This document shows positions 46,466 to 56,455 of a stretch of 64,000 nucleotides of DNA, piece after piece. The notes under the pieces were generated by a model. It saw only the letters and a program-made list of their open reading frames with translations, had not been told where the DNA came from and searched no databases. How positions within the stretch are numbered: position 1 is the first letter of the stretch; the number at the start of each line of letters is the position of its first letter. Origin of the DNA: CBDCHC01 sp965217075 (GTDB lineage: Bacteria; Pseudomonadota; Gammaproteobacteria; PS1; Pseudothioglobaceae); contig CBDCHC010000010.1 of NCBI GenBank assembly GCA_965217075.1, positions 148,720 through 212,719 of the forward strand, read 5' to 3'. The position numbers and the translations under genes were made by a program.

Positions 46466-46951
46466 ATGATAATTTTAAAAACTAATCAAGGAAATATAGT
46501 TATTAAGCTTAATTACGATAAAGCGCCTCTTAGCTGTAATAATTTTACCAAGTATGCTAAAGATGGATTTTATGTTAATACTATCTTTCATAGAGTGATT
46601 AAGGACTTTATGATTCAAGGTGGTGGTTTAGATAAGAATATGATAGAAAAAGATACTAATGAACCGATTAAAAATGAGGCAAATAATGGTCTTAAAAATG
46701 ATAAATACAGTATAGCTATGGCGCGTACTAATCTACCTCATTCTGCTACTGCGCAGTTTTTTATTAATACTGATGATAATAGTTTTTTAAATTATCCTGC
46801 TGATGATAATTGGGGATATTGTGTATTTGGCGAGGTTGTAGATGGTTTTGCTATTATTGATAAAATTAATAAAGTAAAAACTACTAGAGTTAAAGGGCAT
46901 AGCGATGTACCTAAAGATAATATTATTATTAACGAAGTGATAGTTGAGTAA
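46466..46951 (+). CDS. ppiB: Cyclophilin-type peptidyl-prolyl cis-trans isomerase
   Basis: A 161-aa cytosolic cyclophilin without a signal peptide. Seen are the active-site stretch FHRVIKDFMIQGG (with catalytic Arg), SIAMARTNLPHSATAQFFIN and YCVFGEVVDG. It catalyses proline isomerisation in folding proteins. The stop is 4 bp ahead of the lpxH ATG, matching the ppiB-lpxH linkage of many gammaproteobacteria. Confidence 0.94.
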   Translation: MIILKTNQGNIVIKLNYDKAPLSCNNFTKYAKDGFYVNTIFHRVIKDFMIQGGGLDKNMIEKDTNEPIKNEANNGLKNDKYSIAMARTNLPHSATAQFFINTDDNSFLNYPADDNWGYCVFGEVVDGFAIIDKINKVKTTRVKGHSDVPKDNIIINEVIVE

Positions 46952-46955
46952 GCAC

Positions 46956-47636
46956 ATGAGTATACTTATTATTGCTGATTTACATCTTAGTAATAATATT
47001 ACACTATTTAAAAATTTTTGTAATACACAAGCTATTAAAGCCGATGAACTGTATATTTTAGGTGATTTATTTGATATTTATTTGGGCGATGATTTTATAC
47101 CAATATATTATCAACAAGTAATAGATGTTTTAAAAGAATTAAGCAACACTACTAAGATATTTCTTATGCATGGTAATAGAGATTTTTTAATTGGTAAAAA
47201 TTTTTTTAAGTTAAGTGGTGTAAATTTTATCAATGATCCTTATAAAATTGATAAATTTGTTTTATCACACGGCGATAGTTTAGTTAGCGGTGATGTGGCT
47301 TATCAAAGATTTAAAAAAATTATTAACCAGCCAATTATTAAATTTTTAATCCTACAGCTACCTAAAAAATATCGTAAATATCTTGCTGAAAAAATACAAA
47401 ATAAAAGCCATAAAGAAAAGCAAAATAAACAAGAACATATAATGGATATCAACCAACAGGCACTTGATTTGTTTATGAAAAAATATCCGAATTGTGATAT
47501 TGTTCACGGGCATACACACAAACAAAAAATACATTCATATAAAGATTATAAAAGATTTGTCTTAGGGCAATGGAGCACTAAGTCTGGTAATGCTATTAAT
47601 ATTACAGATACTGTAAAGTATATTACCATTACATGA
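46956..47636 (+). CDS. lpxH: UDP-2,3-diacylglucosamine diphosphatase LpxH
   Basis: LpxH cleaves UDP-2,3-diacyl-GlcN to lipid X in lipid A synthesis. The 226-aa calcineurin-like hydrolase has the metal motifs IADLHLS, LGDLFDIYLGDD, MHGNRDFLIG, LSHGDSL and IVHGHTHKQ. The ATG at 46956 is chosen, since the conserved MSILIIADLHL begins there. This confirms an LPS-bearing Gram-negative. Confidence 0.94.
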   Translation: MSILIIADLHLSNNITLFKNFCNTQAIKADELYILGDLFDIYLGDDFIPIYYQQVIDVLKELSNTTKIFLMHGNRDFLIGKNFFKLSGVNFINDPYKIDKFVLSHGDSLVSGDVAYQRFKKIINQPIIKFLILQLPKKYRKYLAEKIQNKSHKEKQNKQEHIMDINQQALDLFMKKYPNCDIVHGHTHKQKIHSYKDYKRFVLGQWSTKSGNAINITDTVKYITIT

Positions 47637-47683
47637 TATTTTTTTTAGCTTAAAATATTGAGATTTATACAACTTAAAAAAGT

Positions 47684-48213
47684 ATGTTTTACAATAATAT
47701 TTTAAATAAATTTTTTTAAGTAATATCTTTAAATTAGCAATAATATTTGTTATTTTATGTATATCAATTAGCGCTACTTTTGCTGCTACGCATTCTACGA
47801 CAATTAATATTAACAATAAGTCCACAAGTGATTTAGTAGTAAAAACAAGTAAATATAGCGTAGATAAGACTATAAATAATATCAAAATGATAATTGAGGC
47901 TAAAAAAGGGTTAAGTGTTTTTGCTATTATTAATCATCAGGCTAATGCTAAAAAAGTAGGATTACAGATGCCTAAGGAGAAGGTTATACTATTTGGCAAT
48001 CCAAAAATAGGTACTAAAATTATGCTTAAAGATCAGCGAGCAGGATTAGATTTACCTATGAAAATCTTAGTTTATCAAGATTATAACGGTAACACAAAAA
48101 TCATCTATCATCATCCTAAAAAGTGGAGTAAAAGCTATAATCTTAATAACTACAAACTGATTGATAAGATGGCAGTTGCATTAGATAAAATTACCAAAAA
48201 AGCTTCTCATTAA
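47684..48213 (+). CDS. Periplasmic DUF302 protein, frameshifted near the N-terminus
   Basis: The uninterrupted part (from about 47719) encodes a signal-peptide core (FKLAIIFVILCISISATFAA), a linker and a DUF302 domain: GLSVFAIINHQANAKKVG, then MPKEKVILFGNPKIGTKIM, LDLPMKILVYQD and PKKW. In that frame no start codon precedes the signal peptide. An ATG at 47684 in another frame encodes MFYNNILNKFF; adding one T to the T7 run at 47711-47717 joins it to LSNIFKLAII. This is therefore an intact DUF302 secreted protein apart from a 1-nt deletion, or it uses a non-standard start. Its role is unknown. Confidence 0.7.
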
Positions 48214-49076
48214 AAAAGACAAATAAAGGGACAAATATTAATTATTTAAAGACACTCAACAAATCACTCTAGCCGAACCACTAACACGTTAGCTAACTTT
48301 TTTGTTCGTGACTAATGGCGTATATAATTAAAGAAATAGAGTAGTTGCTTTCAGATAAGGCTTAACCTAAAAATATAAAAGTAAAATTGTTATTAGAAGT
48401 ATATCAGAATAATACAGCATTTCAGATATATGACACAGTAAATGGAAAGATTATTTTATGTATGGTTGAGAAATTTACCATTTAAGCGAGCCAAATTTCA
48501 GAAATTGTGTTCGTTACTAACTAAAGTTCTTATGAAAAACTTAAAATTGGTTAGTGAATTACACGCCATACATAGCTTTAGGCAGCAATTCTTGCGTGTA
48601 ATTTTAGTTGGGTGGCAGATCTAGATATAAAGGCAGCTAGGGTTTTTCGTTCCGTATATCAGACGAGTTATTGTTAAATATAATACATTTTTTAATTTAA
48701 CCAAAATGTGCATAAATTTTACTATCAATGTTATTAAATAAATAACATAACTTAAAGTATGAACAGACAAGGTAAGCGTTGTGATAATGTAATGGTTAAG
48801 GTTTTTTTAATAAAGTCGGCAACAGACCACAATTAATTATTACTCTCCTAAAAAAAACCATGAAAGGATGTTTTATTAAAAAATAGCCAAAGATAAATTA
48901 TTGCTAATAAGAAAGTGAGTAAAGTAATTATTCAGTGTTTAGTTAAATAAGGGAGTTACATTATGTTTCTTTTGCTTATCTGCTTGCTTGACTTATATCA
49001 ATGTTTATTTTGACTTATTTAATTAAAATATCGTATTAATTTTATTTAATCTTATTTTTAATAAAAGGGGAAGGTA
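48214..49076. other. Long region upstream of nosZ without a supported gene
   Basis: No frame in the 863 bp looks like a known protein. The longest (48442-48624 plus, 60 codons) has an unremarkable composition. The 3' end carries an FNR/DNR-type box (48988-49001) and the nosZ ribosome site. The rest may be a long 5' leader or decayed DNA; base composition is similar to its surroundings. Confidence 0.4.
48988..49001. promoter_or_regulatory. FNR/DNR-type operator upstream of nosZ
   Basis: TTGACTTATATCAA matches the FNR/DNR consensus TTGAT-N4-ATCAA at 9 of the 10 specified positions. It ends 75 bp before the nosZ start. The Crp/Fnr-family regulator at 56456 has the ExxSR-type recognition helix expected to read it. 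Confidence 0.65.
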
Positions 49077-50999
49077 ATGAAAGATATAGAAAAAACAAAA
49101 GAAAAGCATATTCAAGCTGGCGCTAGTCGTCGTGACTTTCTAAAAAGTGGTGTTGCCATTGGTGCTAGTGCTACGGCTGTTCCAATAGCTGGTGGTTTAG
49201 GTATACTAGGAGCAACTAATGCAGAAGCATCTTCACAAAAAGGCTCTATAGCGCCAGGTGAATTAGACGATTACTACGGTTTTTGGAGTAGTGGTCAGGC
49301 TGGAGAAGTTCGTATTGTTGGCGTTCCTTCTATGCGTGAACTTAGTCGTATACCAGTATTTAATAGATGTAGTGCAACAGGTTGGGGACAAACTAATGAA
49401 AGTTTAAAAATCTTAACTGATGGTCTTACAGATAAAACGAAAAAATTATTTAAAAAACGTGGCATGAAAACTTGGGATAATGGTGACCTTCATCATCCCC
49501 ATATGTCTTTTACTGATGGTACTTATGACGGTAGATATCTTTTTGTTAATGATAAATTAAACTCAAGGGTTGCTAGAATTCGTTGTGACATTATGAAAAC
49601 TGATAAAATAATTGAGATTCCGAATGCAGCAGATATTCATGGTCTTAGACCACAAAAATATCCTAGAACAGGTTATGTTTTTGCTAATGGCGAGCATAGA
49701 GTACCACTTCCTAATGACGGGTTAATATTAGACGAGCCAGAAAAATATCATTCAGTTTTTACTGCTATTGATGGCGACACAATGAAAATTGAATGGCAGG
49801 TTATTGTTGATGGAAATTTGGATAATAATGATTCAGATTATCAAGGTTTATATACTTTTTCAACAAGTTATAATTCAGAAGAAGGAGTAACTTTAGCTGA
49901 GATGATGGCGTGGGAACAAGATCATGTTGTGGTGTTTGATATTAAAGCTATTGAGGTCGGCGTAAAAAATGGTGATTATGAAATCATGAATGGCGTTAAA
50001 GTATTAGACGGTCAAAAGGGTTCAAAATATACTCGTTATATTCCTGTATCTAATTCACCACATGGTATTAATACCGCACCTGATAAAAAGCATGTTGTGG
50101 TTAATGGTAAATTATCTCCGACTGTATCAGTTATTGATGTAAGAAGATTGCCTGATTTATTTGCAGATAAAATAAAGCCAAGAGGCGTAATTGTTGCAGA
50201 ACCAAAATTAGGCTTAGGTCCATTACATACCTCATTTGATAATCGTGGTAATGCATATACAACCCTATTTCTTGATAGTCAAGCGTGTAAATGGAATATC
50301 AAAAAGGCTATTAGACAATACAATGGTGAAAAAGTTAATCCAATTATTCAAAAACTTGATACTGCTTATCAACCAGGTCATAACCATACCTCTATGGGTG
50401 AAACAAAAAATGCTGATGGTAAATGGTTAGTTTCTCTTAATAAATTTTCTAAAGATAGATTTATTAATGTTGGTCCATTGAAACCTGAAAATGATCAATT
50501 AATTGATATTTCTGGTGCAAAAATGAAACTTGTGCATGACGGCCCTACTTTTGCTGAACCACACGATTGTATTATGGTAGATACTTCGATTGTTAACCCT
50601 GTAAGTATTTATAGCCGTAATGACCCAATGTTTGCTGATGCAGTTGCACAAGCAAAAAAAGATGGTGTTACTTTAGAAGGTGGTAGTAAAGTTATTCGTG
50701 ATGGCAAAAAAGTTCGTGTTTATATGTGGTCTATTGCCCCTAATTATAGTATGAATAAATTTACGGTTAACCAAGGCGATGAAGTAACAATTTATGTAAC
50801 AAACTTAGATAAAGTTGATGATTTAACGCATGGCTTTTCTCTGGGTAAATATGGCATCGCTATGGAAGTAGCCGCACAGGCAACATCATCTGTTACTTTT
50901 GTTGCTGATGATCCTGGTGTTCATTGGTGGTATTGTCAATGGTTCTGTCATGCACTACATATGGAAATGCGTGGTAGGATGCTTGTTAAACCAGCTTGA
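49077..50999 (+). CDS. nosZ: Nitrous-oxide reductase, TAT-secreted (clade I)
   Basis: NosZ reduces N2O to N2 in the periplasm. The 640-aa precursor has a twin-arginine signal (SRRDFLKSGVAIGASATAV), so it is exported folded. A beta-propeller with the Cu-Z histidines follows (LHHPHMS, NSPHGIN, GHNHTS, EPHDC). A C-terminal cupredoxin domain carries the Cu-A site WYCQWFCHALHMEM. The length and TAT signal place it in the denitrifier-type clade. GGGGAAGG precedes the ATG. An FNR/DNR-type box lies upstream. nosD overlaps the stop. Confidence 0.98.
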   Translation: MKDIEKTKEKHIQAGASRRDFLKSGVAIGASATAVPIAGGLGILGATNAEASSQKGSIAPGELDDYYGFWSSGQAGEVRIVGVPSMRELSRIPVFNRCSATGWGQTNESLKILTDGLTDKTKKLFKKRGMKTWDNGDLHHPHMSFTDGTYDGRYLFVNDKLNSRVARIRCDIMKTDKIIEIPNAADIHGLRPQKYPRTGYVFANGEHRVPLPNDGLILDEPEKYHSVFTAIDGDTMKIEWQVIVDGNLDNNDSDYQGLYTFSTSYNSEEGVTLAEMMAWEQDHVVVFDIKAIEVGVKNGDYEIMNGVKVLDGQKGSKYTRYIPVSNSPHGINTAPDKKHVVVNGKLSPTVSVIDVRRLPDLFADKIKPRGVIVAEPKLGLGPLHTSFDNRGNAYTTLFLDSQACKWNIKKAIRQYNGEKVNPIIQKLDTAYQPGHNHTSMGETKNADGKWLVSLNKFSKDRFINVGPLKPENDQLIDISGAKMKLVHDGPTFAEPHDCIMVDTSIVNPVSIYSRNDPMFADAVAQAKKDGVTLEGGSKVIRDGKKVRVYMWSIAPNYSMNKFTVNQGDEVTIYVTNLDKVDDLTHGFSLGKYGIAMEVAAQATSSVTFVADDPGVHWWYCQWFCHALHMEMRGRMLVKPA

Positions 51000-52273
51000 T
51001 ATTGCATATTAGAATAATATTAAAATTGCTACTTTTTATAAGTAGCAATTTTTTATTTGCTCAAACCATTTTGGTTGGTAAAAATGATGATTTGAAAAAA
51101 GTCATTTTTACAGCCAAGGACGGTGATTTGCTTATTCTTGCAAATACAATCTATAAAACAAACTTAATAATCAATAACAAAATCACCCTCAAAGGTAGCG
51201 GTAATACAAAAATTGTAGGCAATAATAAAGGAAGCGTTGTTACAATAAATGCCGATAATGTTGTATTAGAAAATCTCAATATTTCAAATTCTGGGTTAGA
51301 CTTATCAAGTCAAGACAGTGCTGTATTTGTTAATAAAACAGCCAATAATGTGCTGATAAAAAATAATTTCTTTAAAAATAACCTAATTGGTATTTACCTT
51401 TGGGGGGCAACAAATGCTAAAGTTATTAACAATAAAATTATTGGACAAAAAAAATTACGTGAAAATGAACGTGGTAATGGAATTCAATTATGGAATAGCA
51501 CCGGTTCAGAGGTCAGTTTTAATTCTGTAAGTTATGGTAGAGATGGTATTTTTGTTACTACAAGTAATGATAATGTTTTTAATAACAATATCTTTAGTAA
51601 CTTGCGTTATAGCATTCATTATATGTATACCAATAATAGCACCATAAGTAATAATATTTCAGTTGGTAACGATATTGGTTTTGCACTAATGAGTTCTAAT
51701 AAATTAAATGTAACTAATAACATATCTATTAATGATAAAGAACATGGGTTATTTGCTAATTTTTTAAATAATTCCGATATAAGAGGTAATGTTGTGTTAA
51801 ATGGTAAAAATAAATGTTTATTTGTCTATAACTCAAATTTCAATACTATTACAGATAATTATTTTAAAAAATGCCTGATAGGCGTGCATTGGACTGCCGG
51901 CTCTAATAATAATATTTTCTATAAAAATGCTTTTATTGGTAATAAAAAACAAGTCAAATATGTTAGTACTAAAAATTTAGAATGGTCTTTTGAGCAACAA
52001 GGTAATTATTGGAGCGATCATACTTCTTATGATATTAACAATAATGGCATTGCCGATAGTTTATACAGACCAAATGATATCACTGATAAAATCTTATGGA
52101 ATTATCCAAAAGCAACGGCTTTATTAGATAGCCCAATAATGTTGTTATTAAAATATGCTAATAAGCATTTCCCGACATTATTGCCTGGCGGCGTGGTGGA
52201 TTCATACCCACTAACAACGCCAGTCAATATTGCCACAAAAACTCTTAAAAAAGCCAATGAATACAATAATTGA
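50996..52273 (+). CDS. nosD: Copper-site maturation protein NosD
   Basis: A 425-aa periplasmic right-handed beta-helix protein with a signal peptide (ILKLLLFISSNFLFAQ) and many NosD/CASH-type repeats built on NNxFxxN and N-rich turns (LIKNNFFKNNLIGIYLWG, HYMYTNNSTISNNIS), ending in the conserved NYWSDHTSYDINNNGIADS and YPLTTP. It acts with NosFY in assembling Cu-Z of NosZ. It starts at a TTG overlapping the nosZ TGA (TTGA), so it is translationally coupled. Confidence 0.94.
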   Translation: MILHIRIILKLLLFISSNFLFAQTILVGKNDDLKKVIFTAKDGDLLILANTIYKTNLIINNKITLKGSGNTKIVGNNKGSVVTINADNVVLENLNISNSGLDLSSQDSAVFVNKTANNVLIKNNFFKNNLIGIYLWGATNAKVINNKIIGQKKLRENERGNGIQLWNSTGSEVSFNSVSYGRDGIFVTTSNDNVFNNNIFSNLRYSIHYMYTNNSTISNNISVGNDIGFALMSSNKLNVTNNISINDKEHGLFANFLNNSDIRGNVVLNGKNKCLFVYNSNFNTITDNYFKKCLIGVHWTAGSNNNIFYKNAFIGNKKQVKYVSTKNLEWSFEQQGNYWSDHTSYDINNNGIADSLYRPNDITDKILWNYPKATALLDSPIMLLLKYANKHFPTLLPGGVVDSYPLTTPVNIATKTLKKANEYNN

Positions 52274-53141
52274 TTATAAAAATGTTTGTTTTTTTTATAA
52301 ACAACAACAAATACTATTTGATATTTGCTTGAAAATCCAAAAAGGAGAAAGTGTTGCTATTATTGGTCATAATGGCGCAGGGAAAACAACCCTTATTAAG
52401 CTTTTGATTGGTGTTTTACAACCTAATTCTGGCGTTATTAATACAACGCAATATATCCAATCTAATAAATTAGGCTTTATGCCAGAACATAATGCTCTAT
52501 ATGCTCATTTTACTGGTATTGAATTGATGAAATATTATGCAAGTTTAAAGAATATCAATCAATCAGCCATAACGGCTGCCTTAAAATTGGTCAATATTGA
52601 TTTTGCTGCAGACAAAAAAATATCCGACTATTCAAAGGGGATGAAACAGCGGTTAATGCTGGCTCAAGCAATACTATCAAATCCAGAAGTTCTTATTCTT
52701 GATGAGCCATACTCTGGTCTTGATCCCAATAGTAGGAAATTATTTAGTAAAATTTTTAAGACAATAAAAGATAAAGATAATAACATTATTTTCTCATCAC
52801 ACACATTAGATGGGCTTGATGATTTTGTTGATAATATTATTTTCATCAACAAAGGAAAGATTGTGTTATCTGGAAGCATCGTCAAAATTATGCAAGATTT
52901 AAACCTTGATCACAACATAGAACTTATATTATCCAATAACCTAAATATTGAAAAAATTATCGCTCCTATTAAGTCTATGATTAACTCCTACAAGATAGAT
53001 AATAACCAGCTATCAATCAATTATAAGGGGGAGAATAACTATGATTTATTACGAATGATTACAAAAACCCCAGATATTATTGATATCAATATAACAAAAG
53101 CCAACATTAATAATATTTACCACCATATCTATAATAAATAA
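52257..53141 (+). CDS. nosF: ABC transporter ATP-binding protein NosF
   Basis: The 294-aa ATPase has Walker A IIGHNGAGKTTLIK, Q-loop GFMPEHNALYAHFTG (NosF-like), signature YSKGMKQRLMLAQAIL, Walker B VLILDEPYSGLDP and H-loop SSHTLDG. It energises the NosDFY complex that supplies copper or sulfur for Cu-Z. The ATG at 52257 is chosen, overlapping nosD by 17 bp. Confidence 0.94.
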   Translation: MNTIIDYKNVCFFYKQQQILFDICLKIQKGESVAIIGHNGAGKTTLIKLLIGVLQPNSGVINTTQYIQSNKLGFMPEHNALYAHFTGIELMKYYASLKNINQSAITAALKLVNIDFAADKKISDYSKGMKQRLMLAQAILSNPEVLILDEPYSGLDPNSRKLFSKIFKTIKDKDNNIIFSSHTLDGLDDFVDNIIFINKGKIVLSGSIVKIMQDLNLDHNIELILSNNLNIEKIIAPIKSMINSYKIDNNQLSINYKGENNYDLLRMITKTPDIIDINITKANINNIYHHIYNK

Positions 53142-53142
53142 T

Positions 53143-53970
53143 ATGACAAATACTATTTCTATTATCACATTAAGAGGCTTTAAAAATGCCATCAGCAATC
53201 ATTATTTATTAGGGATGACAATATTGCTGGCTGTTTTAGCGTTAGTTTTAGTCTTACTTGGTGATACACCTTTTGGCACCACAGGTGCGAGCCCACTAAG
53301 TATGCAAATAACCAGCTTATCAAGCTTGAGTATCTTTTTTATTCCCTTAATGGCATTATTTATGAGTTACGATGCGATTGTTGGTGAATACGAACAAGGC
53401 AGTCTTTTGCTAATGTTATCCTACCCTATAAAACGCTACCAATTTATCCTAGGCAAGTTTTTTGCTAATTGGTTAAGTTTGTCAGTTGCCATTATTTTGG
53501 GCTATGGGGTTATTTTTACTTTCATATTGCTCACTAAAGAAAACATAACCATTGAGCTCGTAGGTACTTATTTTGTATTAATTGGTACCTCCATTCTTCT
53601 TGGCGGAGTTTTTACTGCAATTGCCTCTTTAATTAGCGTAATTGTTGATAAACGAAGCACCGCTATTATTTACTGTATCGCTGTTTGGTTATTCTTTATT
53701 ATCTTTTTTGATATGATTTTATTAATTATTTTAGTCAGCAAATACAGTTATCTAATTAGCTCGGATATGCTCAGTAATTTACTATTGCTCAACCCCGTGG
53801 ATATTTTTAGAATTACTAGCATTGGCGAACAAGGTAATAATTTGTTGCCTTTGCAGGCATTAACCAATATTTCCACATTACCAAGTTTTATATCAATATT
53901 AGCTTTAATGTTATGGATAATAGCGCCGCTTGTTAGTGCGATATATTTATTTAAAAAGAAGAATTTGTAG
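53143..53970 (+). CDS. nosY: ABC transporter permease NosY
   Basis: A 275-aa ABC-2 type permease with six helices. It contains the NosY landmarks SLSIFFIPLMALFMSYDAIVGEYEQGSLLLMLSYP and LLNPVDIFRI. It pairs with NosF, whose stop is 1 bp upstream. A frame running on past the stop is unrelated; nosR begins 79 bp later with its own ribosome site. Confidence 0.93.
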   Translation: MTNTISIITLRGFKNAISNHYLLGMTILLAVLALVLVLLGDTPFGTTGASPLSMQITSLSSLSIFFIPLMALFMSYDAIVGEYEQGSLLLMLSYPIKRYQFILGKFFANWLSLSVAIILGYGVIFTFILLTKENITIELVGTYFVLIGTSILLGGVFTAIASLISVIVDKRSTAIIYCIAVWLFFIIFFDMILLIILVSKYSYLISSDMLSNLLLLNPVDIFRITSIGEQGNNLLPLQALTNISTLPSFISILALMLWIIAPLVSAIYLFKKKNL

Positions 53971-54049
53971 ATTTAGAAATAAAGGTTTAGGTAGCTATGG
54001 ACATAGTTTGTATTTTAGATTGATAAAAAATTATATTAAAGGATTTATT

Positions 54050-56197
54050 ATGGAAATAAGTTTGATGAAAAAGTTAATTTTTATACCGCTTATATTATTG
54101 TCTTTTGTTGTGCATGGAAGTCAGTTGGAAAAATTTGAAGATAAGATTGATCTTTCCATCACCTATCCGGGTTTAGTTACCACTAAAAAAATGAATACTA
54201 TGCCTGTATTGCGTGTTTATCAAAATCAAAAACCCGTGGGTTATATACTTGTCAATACTGATTTTAATGAATCAATTGGTTATTCTGGCAAGCCCATTCA
54301 TGTCGCTATTGGTATTGATAATGAAGGACAAATTCAAGGGGTACAATTATTAAAACATTCAGAGCCTATTGTTCTTGCTGGTATTCCAGTAAAAAGATTA
54401 ACGGATAACTTTGTCAGATATAAAGATTTTAATGTCATTAAAACTTGGATTAAAGACCAGTTTGAAAATAGAAAAATTGACGCAGTTAGTGGCGCAACAG
54501 TAACTGACCGAGTGATTGACGATAGTGTTTTGCACACCATATTAAAATTTGCAAAGAAAATCAACTTGTCAGGATTTGCGGATGGTTTTTCTAATACCAA
54601 AGTCAGAAGAATTAAGAAAAATTTACCAGCAGAAGATAAAAGCTGGCAGCAGCTTTTATCTTCTGGAGCTATCTCTAATAGCACAATTAGTGTTGGAGAT
54701 GTTAGCAAGCAATACTTAAAAAATAATTATAATGTTGCTGCGAATATAACCGAATCAGACAACCCTAAAGATACTTTTATCAATCTTAATATTGCACTTG
54801 TTAGCGTGCAAGAAATTGGCCAAAGTATTTTAGGTAAGGCGGAGTATAAAAATTTAACTAAAAAAATAGCTAAAGACCAGCACGCCATTTTGGTGATGGC
54901 TACTGGCTTGTATTCATTTAGAGGAACTGGTTTTGTTCGTGGTGGTTTATTTGATAGATTCACAATCGAACAAAATACTAATATCTATAGATTTAGAGAT
55001 ATGCAATATAAAAGATTAGCAAAATCTTACGCTAAAGGCTCTCCTAAATTTACTGAGATTGGTTTATTTAGATTCCATAAAAAATCTAGCTTTAACCCAA
55101 GTTATCCTTGGAAATTTAATTTATTGGTTAATCGTGTCATTAATGTTGATGAAAAAAAATTCTATAATCATATTGTTAAATATCAATTACCAAAGCAATA
55201 CTATGAAGAAGTTGAAGTTCAAAAAGAACAGAAAAATCAAAGCTCCATAAAATCTAATAAAAGTAGTTTAATTATAAGTATTTGGGAAGATAAAAAAATA
55301 GATATTATTATTCTAATCTTTGCTTTATTGACTCTGACAATTATATTTTTTGAGCAAGATAGATTGTCCTCATCCGCCAAAACAACCGCTATTGTTCGCA
55401 ATTCTTTTCTGGTATTTGTTCTTGTATGGATGGGCTTTATGTCAAATGCTCAGTTATCAGTTGTTAATGTCTTGACTTTTATCCATGTGATTATGGATAA
55501 ATTTACTTGGGACTTTTTCTTATTTGATCCTTTAATATTTATCTTATGGGCATCTGTTGCCGCTATTGTGCTTTTATGGGGACGAGGGATGTATTGCGGT
55601 TGGTTATGTCCTTTTGGTGCATTACAAGAGCTTTTAAATAAAACTGCAAAATATTTTAAAATACCACAAATCAAACTCCCGTGGGGGCTGCATGAGAAAT
55701 CATGGGCTATTAAGTATTTGATATTTTTAGGGCTACTTGGCATTTCTCTCTACTCGCTTGAATTAGCAGAGCATTTTAGTGAAGTTGAACCTTTTAAAAC
55801 AACTATCATTCTAAACTTTGATCGTACTTGGCCATTTGTTGTTTATGCTTTGATCTTATTATTTATTGGTTTATTTATTGAGCGTTTTTATTGTAGATAT
55901 TTATGTCCGCTTGGTGCAGTATTAGCAATTCCCGCTAAATTGAGAATATTTAATTGGCTAAAAAGATACCCAAGAGATTGCGGCACGCCTTGTCAAACTT
56001 GTGCTAATGAATGTATGGTGGATGCTATTCACCCTGAAGGCAATATTAATGATAATGAATGTATGCAGTGTTTTCATTGTCAAGTATTGTATAAAGATGA
56101 ACACAAATGTCCTGCTAAATCAAAAGAAGTTAAGCGTGATTTGCGTCATCAAGAAATGCGTGAGAAAAAAAAGACAGCAAATAAAGCACAAAACTAA
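54050..56197 (+). CDS. nosR: Nitrous-oxide reductase electron donor/regulator NosR
   Basis: The 715-aa membrane flavo-iron-sulfur protein feeds electrons to NosZ. It has a signal peptide and a periplasmic FMN-binding domain with the flavinylation-type motif SGATVTD (about residue 150). Membrane helices follow with two CxxxCP turns (MYCGWLCPFGALQE and FYCRYLCPLGAV), then a C-terminal [4Fe-4S] region (CGTPCQTCANECM, ECMQCFHCQ). AAAGGA is 6 nt before the ATG at 54050. nosR usually heads the nos operon; here it comes last. ApbE at 43198 could flavinylate it. Confidence 0.94.
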   Translation: MEISLMKKLIFIPLILLSFVVHGSQLEKFEDKIDLSITYPGLVTTKKMNTMPVLRVYQNQKPVGYILVNTDFNESIGYSGKPIHVAIGIDNEGQIQGVQLLKHSEPIVLAGIPVKRLTDNFVRYKDFNVIKTWIKDQFENRKIDAVSGATVTDRVIDDSVLHTILKFAKKINLSGFADGFSNTKVRRIKKNLPAEDKSWQQLLSSGAISNSTISVGDVSKQYLKNNYNVAANITESDNPKDTFINLNIALVSVQEIGQSILGKAEYKNLTKKIAKDQHAILVMATGLYSFRGTGFVRGGLFDRFTIEQNTNIYRFRDMQYKRLAKSYAKGSPKFTEIGLFRFHKKSSFNPSYPWKFNLLVNRVINVDEKKFYNHIVKYQLPKQYYEEVEVQKEQKNQSSIKSNKSSLIISIWEDKKIDIIILIFALLTLTIIFFEQDRLSSSAKTTAIVRNSFLVFVLVWMGFMSNAQLSVVNVLTFIHVIMDKFTWDFFLFDPLIFILWASVAAIVLLWGRGMYCGWLCPFGALQELLNKTAKYFKIPQIKLPWGLHEKSWAIKYLIFLGLLGISLYSLELAEHFSEVEPFKTTIILNFDRTWPFVVYALILLFIGLFIERFYCRYLCPLGAVLAIPAKLRIFNWLKRYPRDCGTPCQTCANECMVDAIHPEGNINDNECMQCFHCQVLYKDEHKCPAKSKEVKRDLRHQEMREKKKTANKAQN

Positions 56198-56455
56198 CTA
56201 AATATAGAGTTAGTTAAAGAACCAAACTTGCGCTTAAAATGTTGTTAGAAAATAAGAAAATATTATTCAAGATAATATATTAAAAAAATAAATAGTTTAA
56301 AAAGCAAGGGAATTTATTGAATATTAAATTATAAAAAATCAATTAATATGTATTGATAAAGTATAAAATTAAGTGAAGAAATAGTAGAAATTTCTTAAAA
56401 TATTTTAATACAGGAAATTTTAAAAAGTTATTAGATTTTTTTAGAGGAAGTAAAT

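Noticed and set aside
48442..48624. 60-codon frame in the long region upstream of nosZ, considered as a transposase remnant
   Set aside because: No recognisable transposase motif or terminal repeats; treated as noncoding.
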